The notes: generated from the letters alone by a model not told the origin. A DNA stretch of 64,000 nt from Pseudomonadota bacterium (GCA_021848825.1 JAJZTQ010000015.1:1-64000); one strand, 5' to 3'; shown: positions 1 to 9,456, counted from the stretch's first letter. Translations and numbers: made by a program.

Positions 1-193
1 GCGAAAAAAAATGCTTGGGCACGCATGCCCCGGGGGAGGTCTCGTTCATGAGGTTGCACAGGAAATTGTAGACGCTGACTCCCACTACCGATAACACGAT
101 CGTGATCAAGATAAACAATAGGATGACTCCCAGGAATTTCTTCACGACATGGCCCGCATCGCTGTCTTGGTCTGGATCGAGATTTGCAGACAT
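1..193 (-). CDS. Small single-pass membrane protein (C-terminus cut by window edge)
   Basis: Reading starts at the ATG at 193 and stays open for 64 codons to base 2, so the end of the gene lies outside the window. Residues 1-19 are acidic and then polar. Residues 20-46 are a strongly hydrophobic helix, and two cysteines lie at or beyond the membrane edge (residues 46 and 57). A stop codon lies two codons upstream of the ATG, so the start must be here or later. No good Shine-Dalgarno site is visible. The family is not recognised. It is on the same strand as another tiny membrane protein at 396..497. Confidence 0.5.
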   Translation of the reverse strand, partial: MSANLDPDQDSDAGHVVKKFLGVILLFILITIVLSVVGVSVYNFLCNLMNETSPGACVPKHFFS

Positions 194-395
194 CGACTAT
201 CGCGTTCGCTGATGCCGATGAACCGGATGCATCAAGCCGGCTCATGGTCAGCGTCACGACAGATTCGCTGCCTGCATATCCCCATGTTAGCCAAAAAATT
301 CAAATGCGAAATATGCAGAATGGCTTGCCAGGGGCTGTCTTCAGCAGGCAGCGAGTTGGTCGCCACGCATCACGAGCCTATGCCGCAAGAACAGC

Positions 396-497
396 TCATC
401 CGCTGACAAGTGCCAGGGCAAGAAAGAACAGCGCAGCGGATAGCATGGCAGACATGAAATCAATCACCCAGCGCCTTTTTCGGTCAGTTTCTTCCAT
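396..497 (-). CDS. 33-residue membrane microprotein
   Basis: A 33-codon reading frame is preceded by an AGGAGG site (503-508) five bases before the ATG, the best ribosome-binding site in this part of the window. The peptide begins MEETDRKRRW and is followed by a hydrophobic segment at about residues 16-31, giving a charged N-terminus and one transmembrane helix. No family is recognised. It is too short for usual gene finders; the strong ribosome-binding site and the clean charge/hydrophobic split are the evidence for it. Confidence 0.5.
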   Translation of the reverse strand: MEETDRKRRWVIDFMSAMLSAALFFLALALVSG

Positions 498-583
498 TGC
501 AGCCTCCTGAGCGTCTTTTGAGCAGCCAACGGTGCATTGGCCGGCCGGATTTTGTTTTTTTTAGACAATGGCTTAGCCCGTCT

Positions 584-1567
584 TCAGCGGTTGAGCGAAG
601 GGCAGCTGAATTCACTTTTCTGACTCAGATTGACAAGAATATCGATCAAATACTGGATGCTGGGGCCATGCAGTACCGATGGCGTCCTGATCAGATAAAA
701 GCACTCTATCTTGATATGACCCTCCCTGAATGGCAGCGCCAAAAGCTCCCCGCGGCCCAGCAACTCGGCAATTCTGTACCTCGGAAGCCAGGCGAAGCCG
801 ACCCCGTCCCGGACTGCTGCCAGCGCCGTATCCAGGCTGCTGACATGCCAATGGTGTCCTTTTGCCGTTCCATCATGCTCATCGGATTTTCCGATCATGA
901 TCTGTACCGTGTCCGCCAAATCCTGCACGGCAATTTCCCGTCCAATCTTGAACAGCGAATGAAGCGAGTTTGCGACGGCGACATATTCGATCTCCACCAG
1001 CGGAATGCCGATAAAACCAGCCGGAAGACCGCGACTGATGGCCAAATCGATGTCGCCCATATGCAATGGCTCCACAACTTCATCTTGACTTGTTTCATTG
1101 AGGAGAATTCTTGTGCATTTGGCTGCGGTATTGAATTCATTCAGCGACATCAGCAATAATTCCGTCGGGAAATCGGGATCACATCCCAAACGGATTTCGG
1201 AATCCCATCCACGCCCTAAAACTCGAGCCAATTCCTCGATATTGTTTGCCCTGCTGACCAGTTGCCTTGATTGCTCCAGAATCGCACTTCCAGCCTTGGT
1301 CAGCTTTGCCTTGCGGCCCTCTATTTTGAAGAGCGTCACCCCCAGTTGTTCCTCCATTTTCGAGATTGCACTGCTGATGGCAGATTGACTCAGATGCAGG
1401 GACGCCGATGCCTGTGAAAAACCGCCGCAATCCACCACTGCCTGCATGAAACGCCACTGCTTGAGGCTGACATGGGGATTCCTGGGCAAAGGATATTCAT
1501 CGAAGTTCCGCCCCGCATGGCTCCGGAAAGAATGGTTCGGCTGCGAGCCTTGTTCGTGATTGGTCAT
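584..1567 (-). CDS. LysR-family transcriptional regulator
   Basis: A 327-residue protein with the usual LysR plan. The winged helix-turn-helix is at about residues 32-92 (it contains FSQASASLHLSQSAISSAIS), and a periplasmic-binding-like effector domain covers about 115-310. The N-terminus has an unusual polar extension of about 30 residues before the HTH. Its start overlaps the stop of the PEP-CTERM gene upstream by four bases (ATGA), so it is translated as the last gene of the C39 peptidase/barrel/PEP-CTERM operon. LysR regulators usually control a divergent or adjacent gene. As the distal gene of this operon it may autoregulate it, but the effector cannot be predicted. Confidence 0.9.
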   Translation of the reverse strand: MTNHEQGSQPNHSFRSHAGRNFDEYPLPRNPHVSLKQWRFMQAVVDCGGFSQASASLHLSQSAISSAISKMEEQLGVTLFKIEGRKAKLTKAGSAILEQSRQLVSRANNIEELARVLGRGWDSEIRLGCDPDFPTELLLMSLNEFNTAAKCTRILLNETSQDEVVEPLHMGDIDLAISRGLPAGFIGIPLVEIEYVAVANSLHSLFKIGREIAVQDLADTVQIMIGKSDEHDGTAKGHHWHVSSLDTALAAVRDGVGFAWLPRYRIAELLGRGELLALPFREGHIKIECFYLIRTPSVLHGPSIQYLIDILVNLSQKSEFSCPSLNR

Positions 1568-3030
1568 TTCCGGCGCCCCCCTGGCTTGATTCCGGAAATT
1601 GCGGCAATCAGCGTCATGCCAACGGCGAACAAACCATATGTTGGCGGTTCCGGGACAGTCCCCGCAAATGAAAGGATGGCTGTAACAGGTTCATTGAATG
1701 GTCTAGCCCATATGTCTGAACCCGGGTCCGGTATTGAAAAACCGATGAAGAGTTCGGGCAACAGGGTGGAATCCGGAGTGAATCCATTGACATAATCCTT
1801 AAGCCAAGTGGACAAATCAGGCTGGACTGCACTGAAATCAAGAATCGGCGCGAACACATCAAATCCCTGCAAAGACATCAGTCTGTCCTCGAATACGAAA
1901 GCAGGAACTTGGGCAGTGAACAGGACTTCGCCTGCCTGAGACAAGAGACGAATCTCTCCGCCTGAAAAATAATCCAGTCCATTGATGCTATTCAAGAAAG
2001 TCAATGGATCGATTTCCAGGAACCCGTTGAACAAGGGGTCCCCCGCTCTTCCGCCCGAAAGGATGTCGAGCGGGAGTCTATCGAAAGTCAGCCGCCCGGC
2101 GCCGTTCCAGTGAATTTGATCCTGGCCGCCCGCAGCAGGCGGAATGTACCCTGTTTCCGGTCCATATCGGGTTGCCGCTCGCGGCGGCGCCTCATAAGAC
2201 ATGCCGATGCTTGTATTCCTGATTGAGATGGCATCCAGACCGGATATCAACGGGACCGACAATTGCAAAGTCTTCGGATGAGTACTCAGTGTCACCTGAT
2301 TTTCCTGCCACACTGTATTGCCGACAAGCCAGTTGCTGACTGAAGCATTTCCAGGCGGCTGGACGACCACGACGGATTGCCTGCCATCCATCGACAAGGC
2401 ATTGAAACCGAAAAGGCTCTGCGCTTTATCTTTCGTGGACTGCTGCAACACCTCGATCGAATTCGAAACGTAGGCGAGCGACGAGGATGGCAATGTCCCC
2501 CATCCAAGCCGACTGAAATTCACCGAAAGCACGATGCTCTGATTCGCCCCAGAATTTTCAAGCTGCACGCCCGAAATCTGCGCACTGCCGTAGGCTATGC
2601 CGCGAGAAAACAGGGGAATCTGGTTTTCCGCAGTTGCAATGGTCGCCTGGTCGACAGACAATGACGCGACAGGAACCGAAGCGTCGAATCCGCCCGTTCC
2701 GACATTCCGGGAGATGTCGGACGCAGCGGAACTTAGGGCAGAAGCGGATTGCCCGCCTTTCTGAGGGACTCCGCCATTGCCCGCATAACCGGCTGTTACT
2801 GCAACCGCATAGGCTGCCGTCGACGCACCCGAAAAGGCATTCTGGCTGGGCAGGAGCGTAATGCCCCCTACACCATTCAATGTCGCAAGCATGGTGAAAG
2901 CATTCATGGTCCAGGCCTCTTCTGACTGTATGGTTCCGGCCCAAGCGATGTTGTTGAAAATGAAACAGGCTCCAGGAACCAGTAGCCGTTTCACTGCCCA
3001 ATTCATCCTTCGATTGCAATTTGAACTCAT
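1564..3030 (-). CDS. PEP-CTERM secreted protein in the C39 peptidase operon
   Basis: About 488 residues. The chosen ATG has a GGGGG site 5-9 bases upstream; an ATG 15 bases further upstream (3045) lacks one. The N-terminus is a Sec signal peptide ending near NIAWAG. The body is rich in Gly, Ser, Ala and Val with no recognised domain. The last 28 residues form a PEP-CTERM sorting signal: VPEP, a hydrophobic stretch, then GRRK. Such proteins are processed by an exosortase and delivered to the cell surface or exopolysaccharide matrix. No exosortase gene is in the window. Placement after a C39 peptidase and an outer-membrane barrel suggests a surface component handled by the same operon. Confidence 0.8.
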   Translation of the reverse strand: MSSNCNRRMNWAVKRLLVPGACFIFNNIAWAGTIQSEEAWTMNAFTMLATLNGVGGITLLPSQNAFSGASTAAYAVAVTAGYAGNGGVPQKGGQSASALSSAASDISRNVGTGGFDASVPVASLSVDQATIATAENQIPLFSRGIAYGSAQISGVQLENSGANQSIVLSVNFSRLGWGTLPSSSLAYVSNSIEVLQQSTKDKAQSLFGFNALSMDGRQSVVVVQPPGNASVSNWLVGNTVWQENQVTLSTHPKTLQLSVPLISGLDAISIRNTSIGMSYEAPPRAATRYGPETGYIPPAAGGQDQIHWNGAGRLTFDRLPLDILSGGRAGDPLFNGFLEIDPLTFLNSINGLDYFSGGEIRLLSQAGEVLFTAQVPAFVFEDRLMSLQGFDVFAPILDFSAVQPDLSTWLKDYVNGFTPDSTLLPELFIGFSIPDPGSDIWARPFNEPVTAILSFAGTVPEPPTYGLFAVGMTLIAAISGIKPGGRRK

Positions 3031-3066
3031 GACGCCCCCTGTCATTGAAATCTGCCGCTTTTCCGC

Positions 3067-4233
3067 TCAATAGTTGAACAATATTGGAACGGTCACCCCG
3101 ATTTGATATTTAGGCGCATCGTTGCTCAGGCCTATACCCAGCACCACATTCATCATGACCTTCTTGCTGATGATCGAAGAGGCGCCGAGATTGAACATGC
3201 CGATGTTTTGCTCCGACCCCGGAATCTTTATTCCGTTTACCTGAATGGCTTGCGCAAATGTGTCGGAAAACGAAAACTGGAGGGACGTTTGCGGGCTGGA
3301 GGCGAGCATCGTTCCGATCGAGAAACCAGTCTGATTTCCCTGCATGATTTGATTTTTTTCAAAGGAATGCTGATAGCTGATGCTGCCGATAAACGCAAGC
3401 GGATCCTGGCGCTTCAGGGCGACAAACTGCACGTGGTAAGAGGGATTCCCGCCATAAAGCAATACACCGTTGTTTTGCTGAGCCCCTGTGCCCCATGTAT
3501 AGCCGATACGCCCGATGAGATCAGGCCGCCACCCCTGTTCATGAGAAAGTGTTTTCGCGATGCCCAGCGTGAGATCACCCAGCCCCTGTCCATGCATTGT
3601 GCTGACAAATCGACCGGATGCCCCCAGATCGGCAAGCTGTGTCTGGGATACGGAATAGTAGGGAAGCCCCAGCTCGAATTGTGATTCCCCTGGCAGACCG
3701 ACCTGCAGACCGAGGTTTCCTGCATATTCGTCCTGCTTTATCTGTTCATTGGCCAACACCAGATCGGAGGGCGATCCGGTGATCGTGTTTCTTACCGACA
3801 CGAATAGAGGCGAAGGCAATTCCCATCTTGTATAGCTGACACTGGGCAGCAAATCGAACTGACCGGCCGGCAAAAGAAGCGCGCCTGTCTGGGTCAAGGT
3901 TCTTTCCAGCGCTCTTTGTGCGGCTTCGACATCGACGGCAAAACTGCCCGGACCTTGATGGTTTGAATGGCTCCCGGCCGATCTCTGCCCCGTCGAGGGA
4001 GGGCTGTCGGGATGCGATGCCTTGCCATTTGACGGGTTCTGCATCGAATCCAGCCGCTGGGTCAATTCGTCCACCTGCCTCTGGAGTCTAGAAATGAGCG
4101 TGTACTGCTCGGTTATCAGACGCTTCAATGATTGCTCCGAATCATCCGTCCCCGACGCAGCGGATTGAACAGCCGCCATCGCAAGGTAAATACCGCAGGC
4201 TGCCGCAATTCCCCTGTTATTCTGAATAGCCAT
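3067..4233 (-). CDS. FapF-like outer-membrane beta-barrel with N-terminal coiled coil
   Basis: About 388 residues from the ATG at 4233, which follows an AAGGGGGAG site. A GTG at 4260 overlapping the upstream stop is the alternative start. After a signal peptide (to about residue 28) comes a predicted coiled coil at about 35-65 (leucine-spaced, Glu/Gln/Arg-rich), a Pro/Ser/Gly linker, and about 270 residues of alternating amphipathic strands ending in the aromatic terminus FNY, typical of outer-membrane barrels. In Pseudomonas, FapF is a trimeric barrel with an N-terminal coiled coil that exports amyloid subunits and is encoded with the C39 peptidase FapD. The matching order and architecture suggest the same role here; homology was not computed. 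Confidence 0.65.
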   Translation of the reverse strand: MAIQNNRGIAAACGIYLAMAAVQSAASGTDDSEQSLKRLITEQYTLISRLQRQVDELTQRLDSMQNPSNGKASHPDSPPSTGQRSAGSHSNHQGPGSFAVDVEAAQRALERTLTQTGALLLPAGQFDLLPSVSYTRWELPSPLFVSVRNTITGSPSDLVLANEQIKQDEYAGNLGLQVGLPGESQFELGLPYYSVSQTQLADLGASGRFVSTMHGQGLGDLTLGIAKTLSHEQGWRPDLIGRIGYTWGTGAQQNNGVLLYGGNPSYHVQFVALKRQDPLAFIGSISYQHSFEKNQIMQGNQTGFSIGTMLASSPQTSLQFSFSDTFAQAIQVNGIKIPGSEQNIGMFNLGASSIISKKVMMNVVLGIGLSNDAPKYQIGVTVPILFNY

Positions 4234-4256
4234 TGCTCCCCCTTTGAACGATTTAT

Positions 4257-4877
4257 TCACTTCAGCATGACGAAGTCCACATTGCGCATCGAAAGGCCAT
4301 TGGCGGGCATTTTGCTGCCGTCACGACGCTTGACGACAAAGCCCACCCGCCCGATTGCCGGAAAATCGATCCAACTCTCGATGAAATCGGTGACAAGCAT
4401 GGTGCGATTTCCCCAGGCTGGATCAGCCAGAAGCACCCGATTGGCCACAACCCCCCTGAAGACCACAAAATGGTTGTATCCCAGCACCTTCACCGGGACC
4501 ATCACCGGCGCCATGTCGATCAGATTTTTCAAATCCAGATTTCCATAGGCGACGCCCGAATGCCCGGTGAGATCGGTATACCGCTTCAAGTCGAGCAGGG
4601 AGAATCCCTGTCTTATCCGTATCAGTTCCGGATGCTGGACATAAACCTGTCTCTGCATCAGGGCGACGGCGATATCCTTCTCTGTGACAGGCTCGCGGTA
4701 TTGATAACGAAGAATGGTGGCAAGCGCGGCGGCTCCGCAGCTCAGGTCCCATTTTTGAATGACGACATTTTCATGCCGTATTTCCAGTAATGAAGTCACG
4801 ACAGCTTGACCTGCATGCGCGCCATTCGACGCAAAAATGAGCACCAGAGCCCAGAAGACATCAGACCACTTTTTCAT
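4257..4877 (-). CDS. Periplasmic C39-family cysteine peptidase (FapD-like)
   Basis: 206 residues with a Sec signal peptide ending near AHAG (residue 23). The C39 catalytic set is visible: Cys in DLSCGAAALATIL (about residue 47), His in YNHFVVF (about 136), and the Asp of LADPAWGN. C39 domains cut precursor peptides after double-glycine-type leaders (GG, GA, AG). Here the domain stands alone, without the ABC transporter found in bacteriocin exporters, as in FapD of the Fap amyloid system. It is the first gene of a four-gene operon, preceded by a G-rich ribosome-binding site and an AT-rich leader region. Possible substrates are the three TAG-motif proteins at 10.4-11.6 kb. Confidence 0.8.
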   Translation of the reverse strand: MKKWSDVFWALVLIFASNGAHAGQAVVTSLLEIRHENVVIQKWDLSCGAAALATILRYQYREPVTEKDIAVALMQRQVYVQHPELIRIRQGFSLLDLKRYTDLTGHSGVAYGNLDLKNLIDMAPVMVPVKVLGYNHFVVFRGVVANRVLLADPAWGNRTMLVTDFIESWIDFPAIGRVGFVVKRRDGSKMPANGLSMRNVDFVMLK

Positions 4878-5076
4878 AGCCCCCCCATGCGATTTATATT
4901 ACGGATCACTTTCTTTTTATATATAGATATTATTTATTCGAATAATTAATACATTTTATTTATCAATAATGACTTATTGATCGCTTATCCATCTTGTTTT
5001 TAGATAAATTCCAGGATCCCATTGATCTGATGAATAAAACTTCCGCTATCAGACATGAAATCCGATATCTGACAAA

Positions 5077-5256
5077 TCAAGGAATCTTGCAGAAGGATAG
5101 AATGACGATGAAAGACAGAATCACGCCGAGCAGGTCGAAAGCTGTTCGAAAAAAAGTCCAGTGCATAAACCCGATCAGGCAGACAGCTACCGAAACAATG
5201 CCTACAGAGGTCAGCGAAACAACCCACGGCCACACGGCCCATCCCCTCGATTCCAT
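5077..5256 (-). CDS. 59-residue two-helix membrane protein
   Basis: The ATG at 5256 has GGAAG seven bases upstream; an in-frame ATG at 5274 is the alternative start. The peptide begins MESRGWAVWPW and contains two hydrophobic segments, at about residues 8-30 and 36-55. That is consistent with a small integral membrane protein. No family is recognised. It lies alone, upstream of and on the same strand as the C39 peptidase operon, separated from it by about 200 AT-rich bases. Confidence 0.45.
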   Translation of the reverse strand: MESRGWAVWPWVVSLTSVGIVSVAVCLIGFMHWTFFRTAFDLLGVILSFIVILSFCKIP

Positions 5257-5574
5257 TTTGCTTCTTCCGCACATATTTTTAACCTACTAATTTTCCGCGT
5301 ATTTCATTCTAGTTATGCATTTACTGCGGATATGAATTGATTAAAAAAATGAATAACTTCCGAAATAATCTTCGACTTCCAGAAAATCAGCATGCGCCTT
5401 GAAGGCCGAAAAAGTATGCGATACCAGACAAGCGGAAATTTACAATCACTTGCAATGGAAAGACTTTGCTTATGAAAATTATTTAACTTATTATTTCTTG
5501 TAATATCCTAATTTTTCATCTATTTAAAAGGAGAAGTATTGAGCATACATTCGTCATAATGACTGGGAGCTTCC
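5257..5574. other. AT-rich intergenic region, no gene seen
   Basis: This 318-base stretch is far richer in A and T than the genes around it. It separates the divergently read 59-residue protein and the PAS-GGDEF-EAL gene, so it should hold both promoters. An AAGGAGAAG purine run at about 5528-5537 is followed only by a few codons. The ribosome-binding site used by the downstream gene is GGGAG, just before its ATG. No convincing sigma-70 hexamer pair was assigned. Confidence 0.4.
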
Positions 5575-7458
5575 ATGTTTAGACCGACCTATTCCGGATC
5601 GCCCCGGAGGACCGGGGAGACGCCCCGCCAGTCCATGCTCGACCTACTTGGTGCTCGGCAGCACATTGATACGGAAAGTCACCAGCTTCTCCTTGACGGC
5701 AAAATTGGCGGGGCCATCGGCGCGGGGAGGAACGTCACCTTCCCGATAGATACGACCGGGTCGGCTAAATTGATCGACGCGCTCTATGAAAACAGCGGCG
5801 AAGCCATCCTGATAACAGGCCCCGACAATTCAATCATTTCGGTCAATCCGCGATTCACGAAAATGACCGGCTACACCCTGGACGAAGTGGTCGGCAAAAC
5901 CCCCCACCTACTCAGCTCCGGTCTGCAGGACATCGCATTTTATGCAGAGATGTTCAGACAATTGCACGAAAAAGGCTCATGGCAAGGCAGGATCACCAAT
6001 CGAAAAAAGAATGGCGATCTTTACGTAGGCGATTTAACCATCAACCGCATCCTGAACGAGGATGGCTCCATATTCCGTCACATCGCTCAATACAGCGACG
6101 TTACCCCCAACTCCGAAGACCTGATATGGAAGGAAGCGAATTTCGACGCTTTGACGGGGTTACCCAACAGGCGCTTGTTTCATAACCGACTTGACCAGGA
6201 AATCAAGAAAATTTCACGCACTACTGGCAAAATATTCCTCACCTTCCTAGACCTGGACCATTTCAAAGAAGTCAATGACACGCTAGGCCATTTGAAAGGC
6301 GACATGCTCCTTGTCGACGCTTCCCGACGCATCAAGTCGTGCCTGCGTGAAGCCGACACAGTCGCCCGCATGGGCGGGGATGAGTTCATTATCATCCTGA
6401 CCGACGTCACCGGCACCGACGTCGAAAGAATATGCAATGACATCCTGGGAGTGCTCATCACGCCATTCAATTTGGGCAACGGCGATATTGTGCATATTTC
6501 CTGCAGTATCGGTATCGCAGTATTTCCGGATCATGCCGCCAAGGCAGACGAATTGATCAGATATGCCGATATGGCGATGTATGCCTCCAAATCAAGCGGG
6601 CGAAACCGCTTTGGCTTTTGCACCGACGCCATGACCGCAATGATCCGCGAGAAACAAAAGCTTGTGAACGCCCTGAAAAAAGCTGTCTGCACGAATGAAC
6701 TGAAAATTTACTGTCAGCCGATCGTTGACTTAAAAACCGGAATGACGGCGAAAATCGAAGTATTTCTGAGATGGCGGCATGGCAGATCCGGACTTGTTGA
6801 TCCGCCCACCTTCGTTCCCTTGGCAGAGGAAGCCGGACTCCTGACCGAGATCGCCAAATGGACACTTCAAGAAATAGTCTCATGTATCAAGCAATCCAAA
6901 GATGAAACTGGCAAGTGCATTCAGGCCTTCATACACACCAATTCCAAAATACAAATCGAGAATTTTCCCATGCAGCATCTGAAAGACTGCATCGAGGCTG
7001 CCGGCCTAAGCCCGGAATGCATCGTCATCAACATACCGGAGAGGCTGCTGCTAAAGGAATCAACAACAACCAAGACGCAGCTCAAGATTTTTCACGAAAG
7101 CGGCATCAGGGTTGCATATGATAATTTCGGGGTAGGGTTTTCCTCCCTTTCCCACCTCAAGGACTTTGACATCGACTATGTCGAGATAGACAAAAGCTTA
7201 ATCCATGCGATGACTGAAAGTGAACCAGACATGGCCATAGTTGAAACGATCATTCTGATCGCCAAGCGACTGGGGATAAAGACCATCGCCGAGGGGGTCG
7301 AGACGACGACCCAGCATGACATTCTGAGCGCTTTTGGCTGCGACTACGCGCAGGGATACCTGTATTCCCGCCCCCAGCCATTGAAAGAATTTGAAAAAAA
7401 ACTCAGCGCAGTTCCTGATCCTGTTGAACAGACCTGTTTTCGCGCAAGATCGTCGTAA
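5575..7458 (+). CDS. PAS-GGDEF-EAL c-di-GMP protein with altered EAL motifs
   Basis: 627 residues: a PAS domain at about 62-185 (sensor), GGDEF at about 190-350 and EAL at about 365-610. No membrane helix is seen, so it is probably cytoplasmic. The cyclase motif RMGGDEF (about residue 266) is intact and is preceded by an I-site RxxD (READ), so diguanylate cyclase activity with product inhibition is expected. The phosphodiesterase half is altered: ExLxR reads EVFLR and DDFG reads YDNFG, although EGVE is kept. It may bind rather than cut c-di-GMP. Its 3' end overlaps the convergent GGDEF-EAL gene by 56 bases. Confidence 0.92.
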   Translation: MFRPTYSGSPRRTGETPRQSMLDLLGARQHIDTESHQLLLDGKIGGAIGAGRNVTFPIDTTGSAKLIDALYENSGEAILITGPDNSIISVNPRFTKMTGYTLDEVVGKTPHLLSSGLQDIAFYAEMFRQLHEKGSWQGRITNRKKNGDLYVGDLTINRILNEDGSIFRHIAQYSDVTPNSEDLIWKEANFDALTGLPNRRLFHNRLDQEIKKISRTTGKIFLTFLDLDHFKEVNDTLGHLKGDMLLVDASRRIKSCLREADTVARMGGDEFIIILTDVTGTDVERICNDILGVLITPFNLGNGDIVHISCSIGIAVFPDHAAKADELIRYADMAMYASKSSGRNRFGFCTDAMTAMIREKQKLVNALKKAVCTNELKIYCQPIVDLKTGMTAKIEVFLRWRHGRSGLVDPPTFVPLAEEAGLLTEIAKWTLQEIVSCIKQSKDETGKCIQAFIHTNSKIQIENFPMQHLKDCIEAAGLSPECIVINIPERLLLKESTTTKTQLKIFHESGIRVAYDNFGVGFSSLSHLKDFDIDYVEIDKSLIHAMTESEPDMAIVETIILIAKRLGIKTIAEGVETTTQHDILSAFGCDYAQGYLYSRPQPLKEFEKKLSAVPDPVEQTCFRARSS

Positions 7459-9196
7459 TCCCGGCCGCATCAACGGCCGCGGAAAAAAATCTTCCCTGGA
7501 TGCCGTGGCATCCCCTGGACTTCAGGAATTCCCATTGATCCATTGATTCCACGCCTTCTGCAATGACGACGAGCCCCAGGCTCTTTGCCAGGCTTATTAT
7601 GGCATCTGCAATGGCTGCCGAGTCCGGATTTCCAGGCAAATCGGCCACGATAGACTTCCCGATTTTCAATTTGCTGACCGGAAAGGCTCTGAGACTGCTC
7701 AGCGAACAATAGCCGATGCCGAAATTGGCTACAGACAGCTTGACCTCCATCTTCCTGAGCTCGTTTGATATCGGAAGGGCGGCATCCGATTCATGCGCCA
7801 GATCCCGTTCAGTGATCTCGAATTCGAAGAGCCCGGGATCCATGCCCGCATTCCGCAGCAATTGTGAAACAGCGCCGATGAGTCCGTGCCGCCTGATTTG
7901 AGTGGCGGACATCCTTATCGCGACAGAGGCCGTGTAAAGTCCCGTTTTCCGCCATTCGTCGAGTTGATCGGCCGCCTTGTTCAACGTCAGACTCAAGATG
8001 TCGAGGATGAGGCCGCGATCCTCTGCAACCTGCATGAAAGCGTCGGGCTCGAGCAGGCCGAACTCAGGGTGATGCCAGTAAAGCATGCCTTCCAGGCCGA
8101 TGATTCTGCCGCTTCCCGCTTCGACCTGGGGCTGATAATACATCTCAAAGCCATTGGTGCCCAGCGCCTTCTTCAGGTTATTTTCAATGGCAAGTGATTC
8201 CAATACGCGAGCATTCATTTCATCCGTATAGAATTGAAAATTGCCTCTACCCAGTTTCTTTGCGTGATACATGGCTGAATCGGCATTCCTGAGCAGGGTC
8301 TGCATATCATCACCGTCGTTTGGGTAGACCGACGCGCCGATGCTGGCAGAAATTGAAAACACATGCCCTTCGATGTGAAAAGGCGCCTTGATCGACTCAA
8401 GAACGTTTTCGGCGACGATCGAAATAAAGTCAGAATTCGCGATGCTGCTCAATATGATGACGAATTCATCCCCGGAAAGCCTGGCTACCGTATCGAATTT
8501 TCTCGTACACCGGACCAGCCTTCTGGCGACGCTTTTCAGCAACTCGTCGCCCACAATGTGCCCCAGCGAATCGTTTATGCTTTTGAATCTGTCCAGATCG
8601 AGAAACAGGAGCGCCACCATATCTCCCTTGCGGTCGGCGGAAGCCAGCGCCTGGGCAAATCTGTCCTGAAAGAGCACGCGGTTGGGAAGCGCTGTCAGAA
8701 CATCGTAGTGCGCCAGATAATAGATGTGCTCCCGATAGGTATTGGTTGCCTCGAACAAGACAGACTTGCAAAGATCATGATCGAATTCGTCGATCGTACT
8801 TTCCAGGATTACATGACATTTATGGCCGTTCAGACATCTCATGTTCAATTCGACAGATGTCTTGCTGCCATTTTCAAAAACACGCCCAAGATGCGCAAGG
8901 AAGTCGTCGACATCCTCTTTCGCGACCCACCTTGAAAATTCTTCTCCGATAAGCTGCTCGCTCTGCATACCCAGCAACAATGCCCCCGAGGCGCTGACTT
9001 CATGAATGACGCCTTCCTTATTCAGAATGAAGTAACAAATCTGCGCATTTTCATAGATATCGGCGAAGCGTTCCTCCGACTCCTCGAGCCTGCGCTGTAT
9101 GGTTGAAATTTGCCTGTTTCGCTGTTCCATCTCCAGTCTCTGCAGATGCAGTTCATTCAACAACGATGCAATTGCCGGGTCTGCGGGATAACTCAT
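7403..9196 (-). CDS. PAS-GGDEF-EAL protein with degenerate EAL domain
   Basis: About 597 residues from the ATG at 9196, which has a GGGGGAA site; the frame is open further upstream without one. A coiled region and PAS domain occupy about 1-150, GGDEF about 155-315 and EAL about 330-580. The cyclase motif is SGDEF, a tolerated variant, with an RxxD I-site (RKFD). In the EAL domain ExLxR has become EGMLYW and DDFG has become ANFG, so metal-binding acids are missing and phosphodiesterase activity is unlikely. It faces a sister gene tail-to-tail, and rpoS lies upstream on the same strand. Confidence 0.92.
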   Translation of the reverse strand: MSYPADPAIASLLNELHLQRLEMEQRNRQISTIQRRLEESEERFADIYENAQICYFILNKEGVIHEVSASGALLLGMQSEQLIGEEFSRWVAKEDVDDFLAHLGRVFENGSKTSVELNMRCLNGHKCHVILESTIDEFDHDLCKSVLFEATNTYREHIYYLAHYDVLTALPNRVLFQDRFAQALASADRKGDMVALLFLDLDRFKSINDSLGHIVGDELLKSVARRLVRCTRKFDTVARLSGDEFVIILSSIANSDFISIVAENVLESIKAPFHIEGHVFSISASIGASVYPNDGDDMQTLLRNADSAMYHAKKLGRGNFQFYTDEMNARVLESLAIENNLKKALGTNGFEMYYQPQVEAGSGRIIGLEGMLYWHHPEFGLLEPDAFMQVAEDRGLILDILSLTLNKAADQLDEWRKTGLYTASVAIRMSATQIRRHGLIGAVSQLLRNAGMDPGLFEFEITERDLAHESDAALPISNELRKMEVKLSVANFGIGYCSLSSLRAFPVSKLKIGKSIVADLPGNPDSAAIADAIISLAKSLGLVVIAEGVESMDQWEFLKSRGCHGIQGRFFSAAVDAAGITTILRENRSVQQDQELR

Positions 9197-9456
9197 TTTT
9201 GTTCCCCCATTAATTCCTATCGATGCGCAATGAAATTTAGGCAGGTGAAGGTGAAGTTGTTGCACCCGAAAAGACGAGAAAGCCTATCGGCATCGTTTTC
9301 CCTTCACCAGAAAACACAATTCCCTACGCCTGCCTGGTCTGCAACCGGTCAATTTTTTGTTCTCCAAGCTTGCCGAAAGCTTCCTTGTCAATACAGAAGC
9401 AACGATGCCGCCCGAGCGAATCCATATCCAGACATTGCCCGACGTTCCCATTCGCG

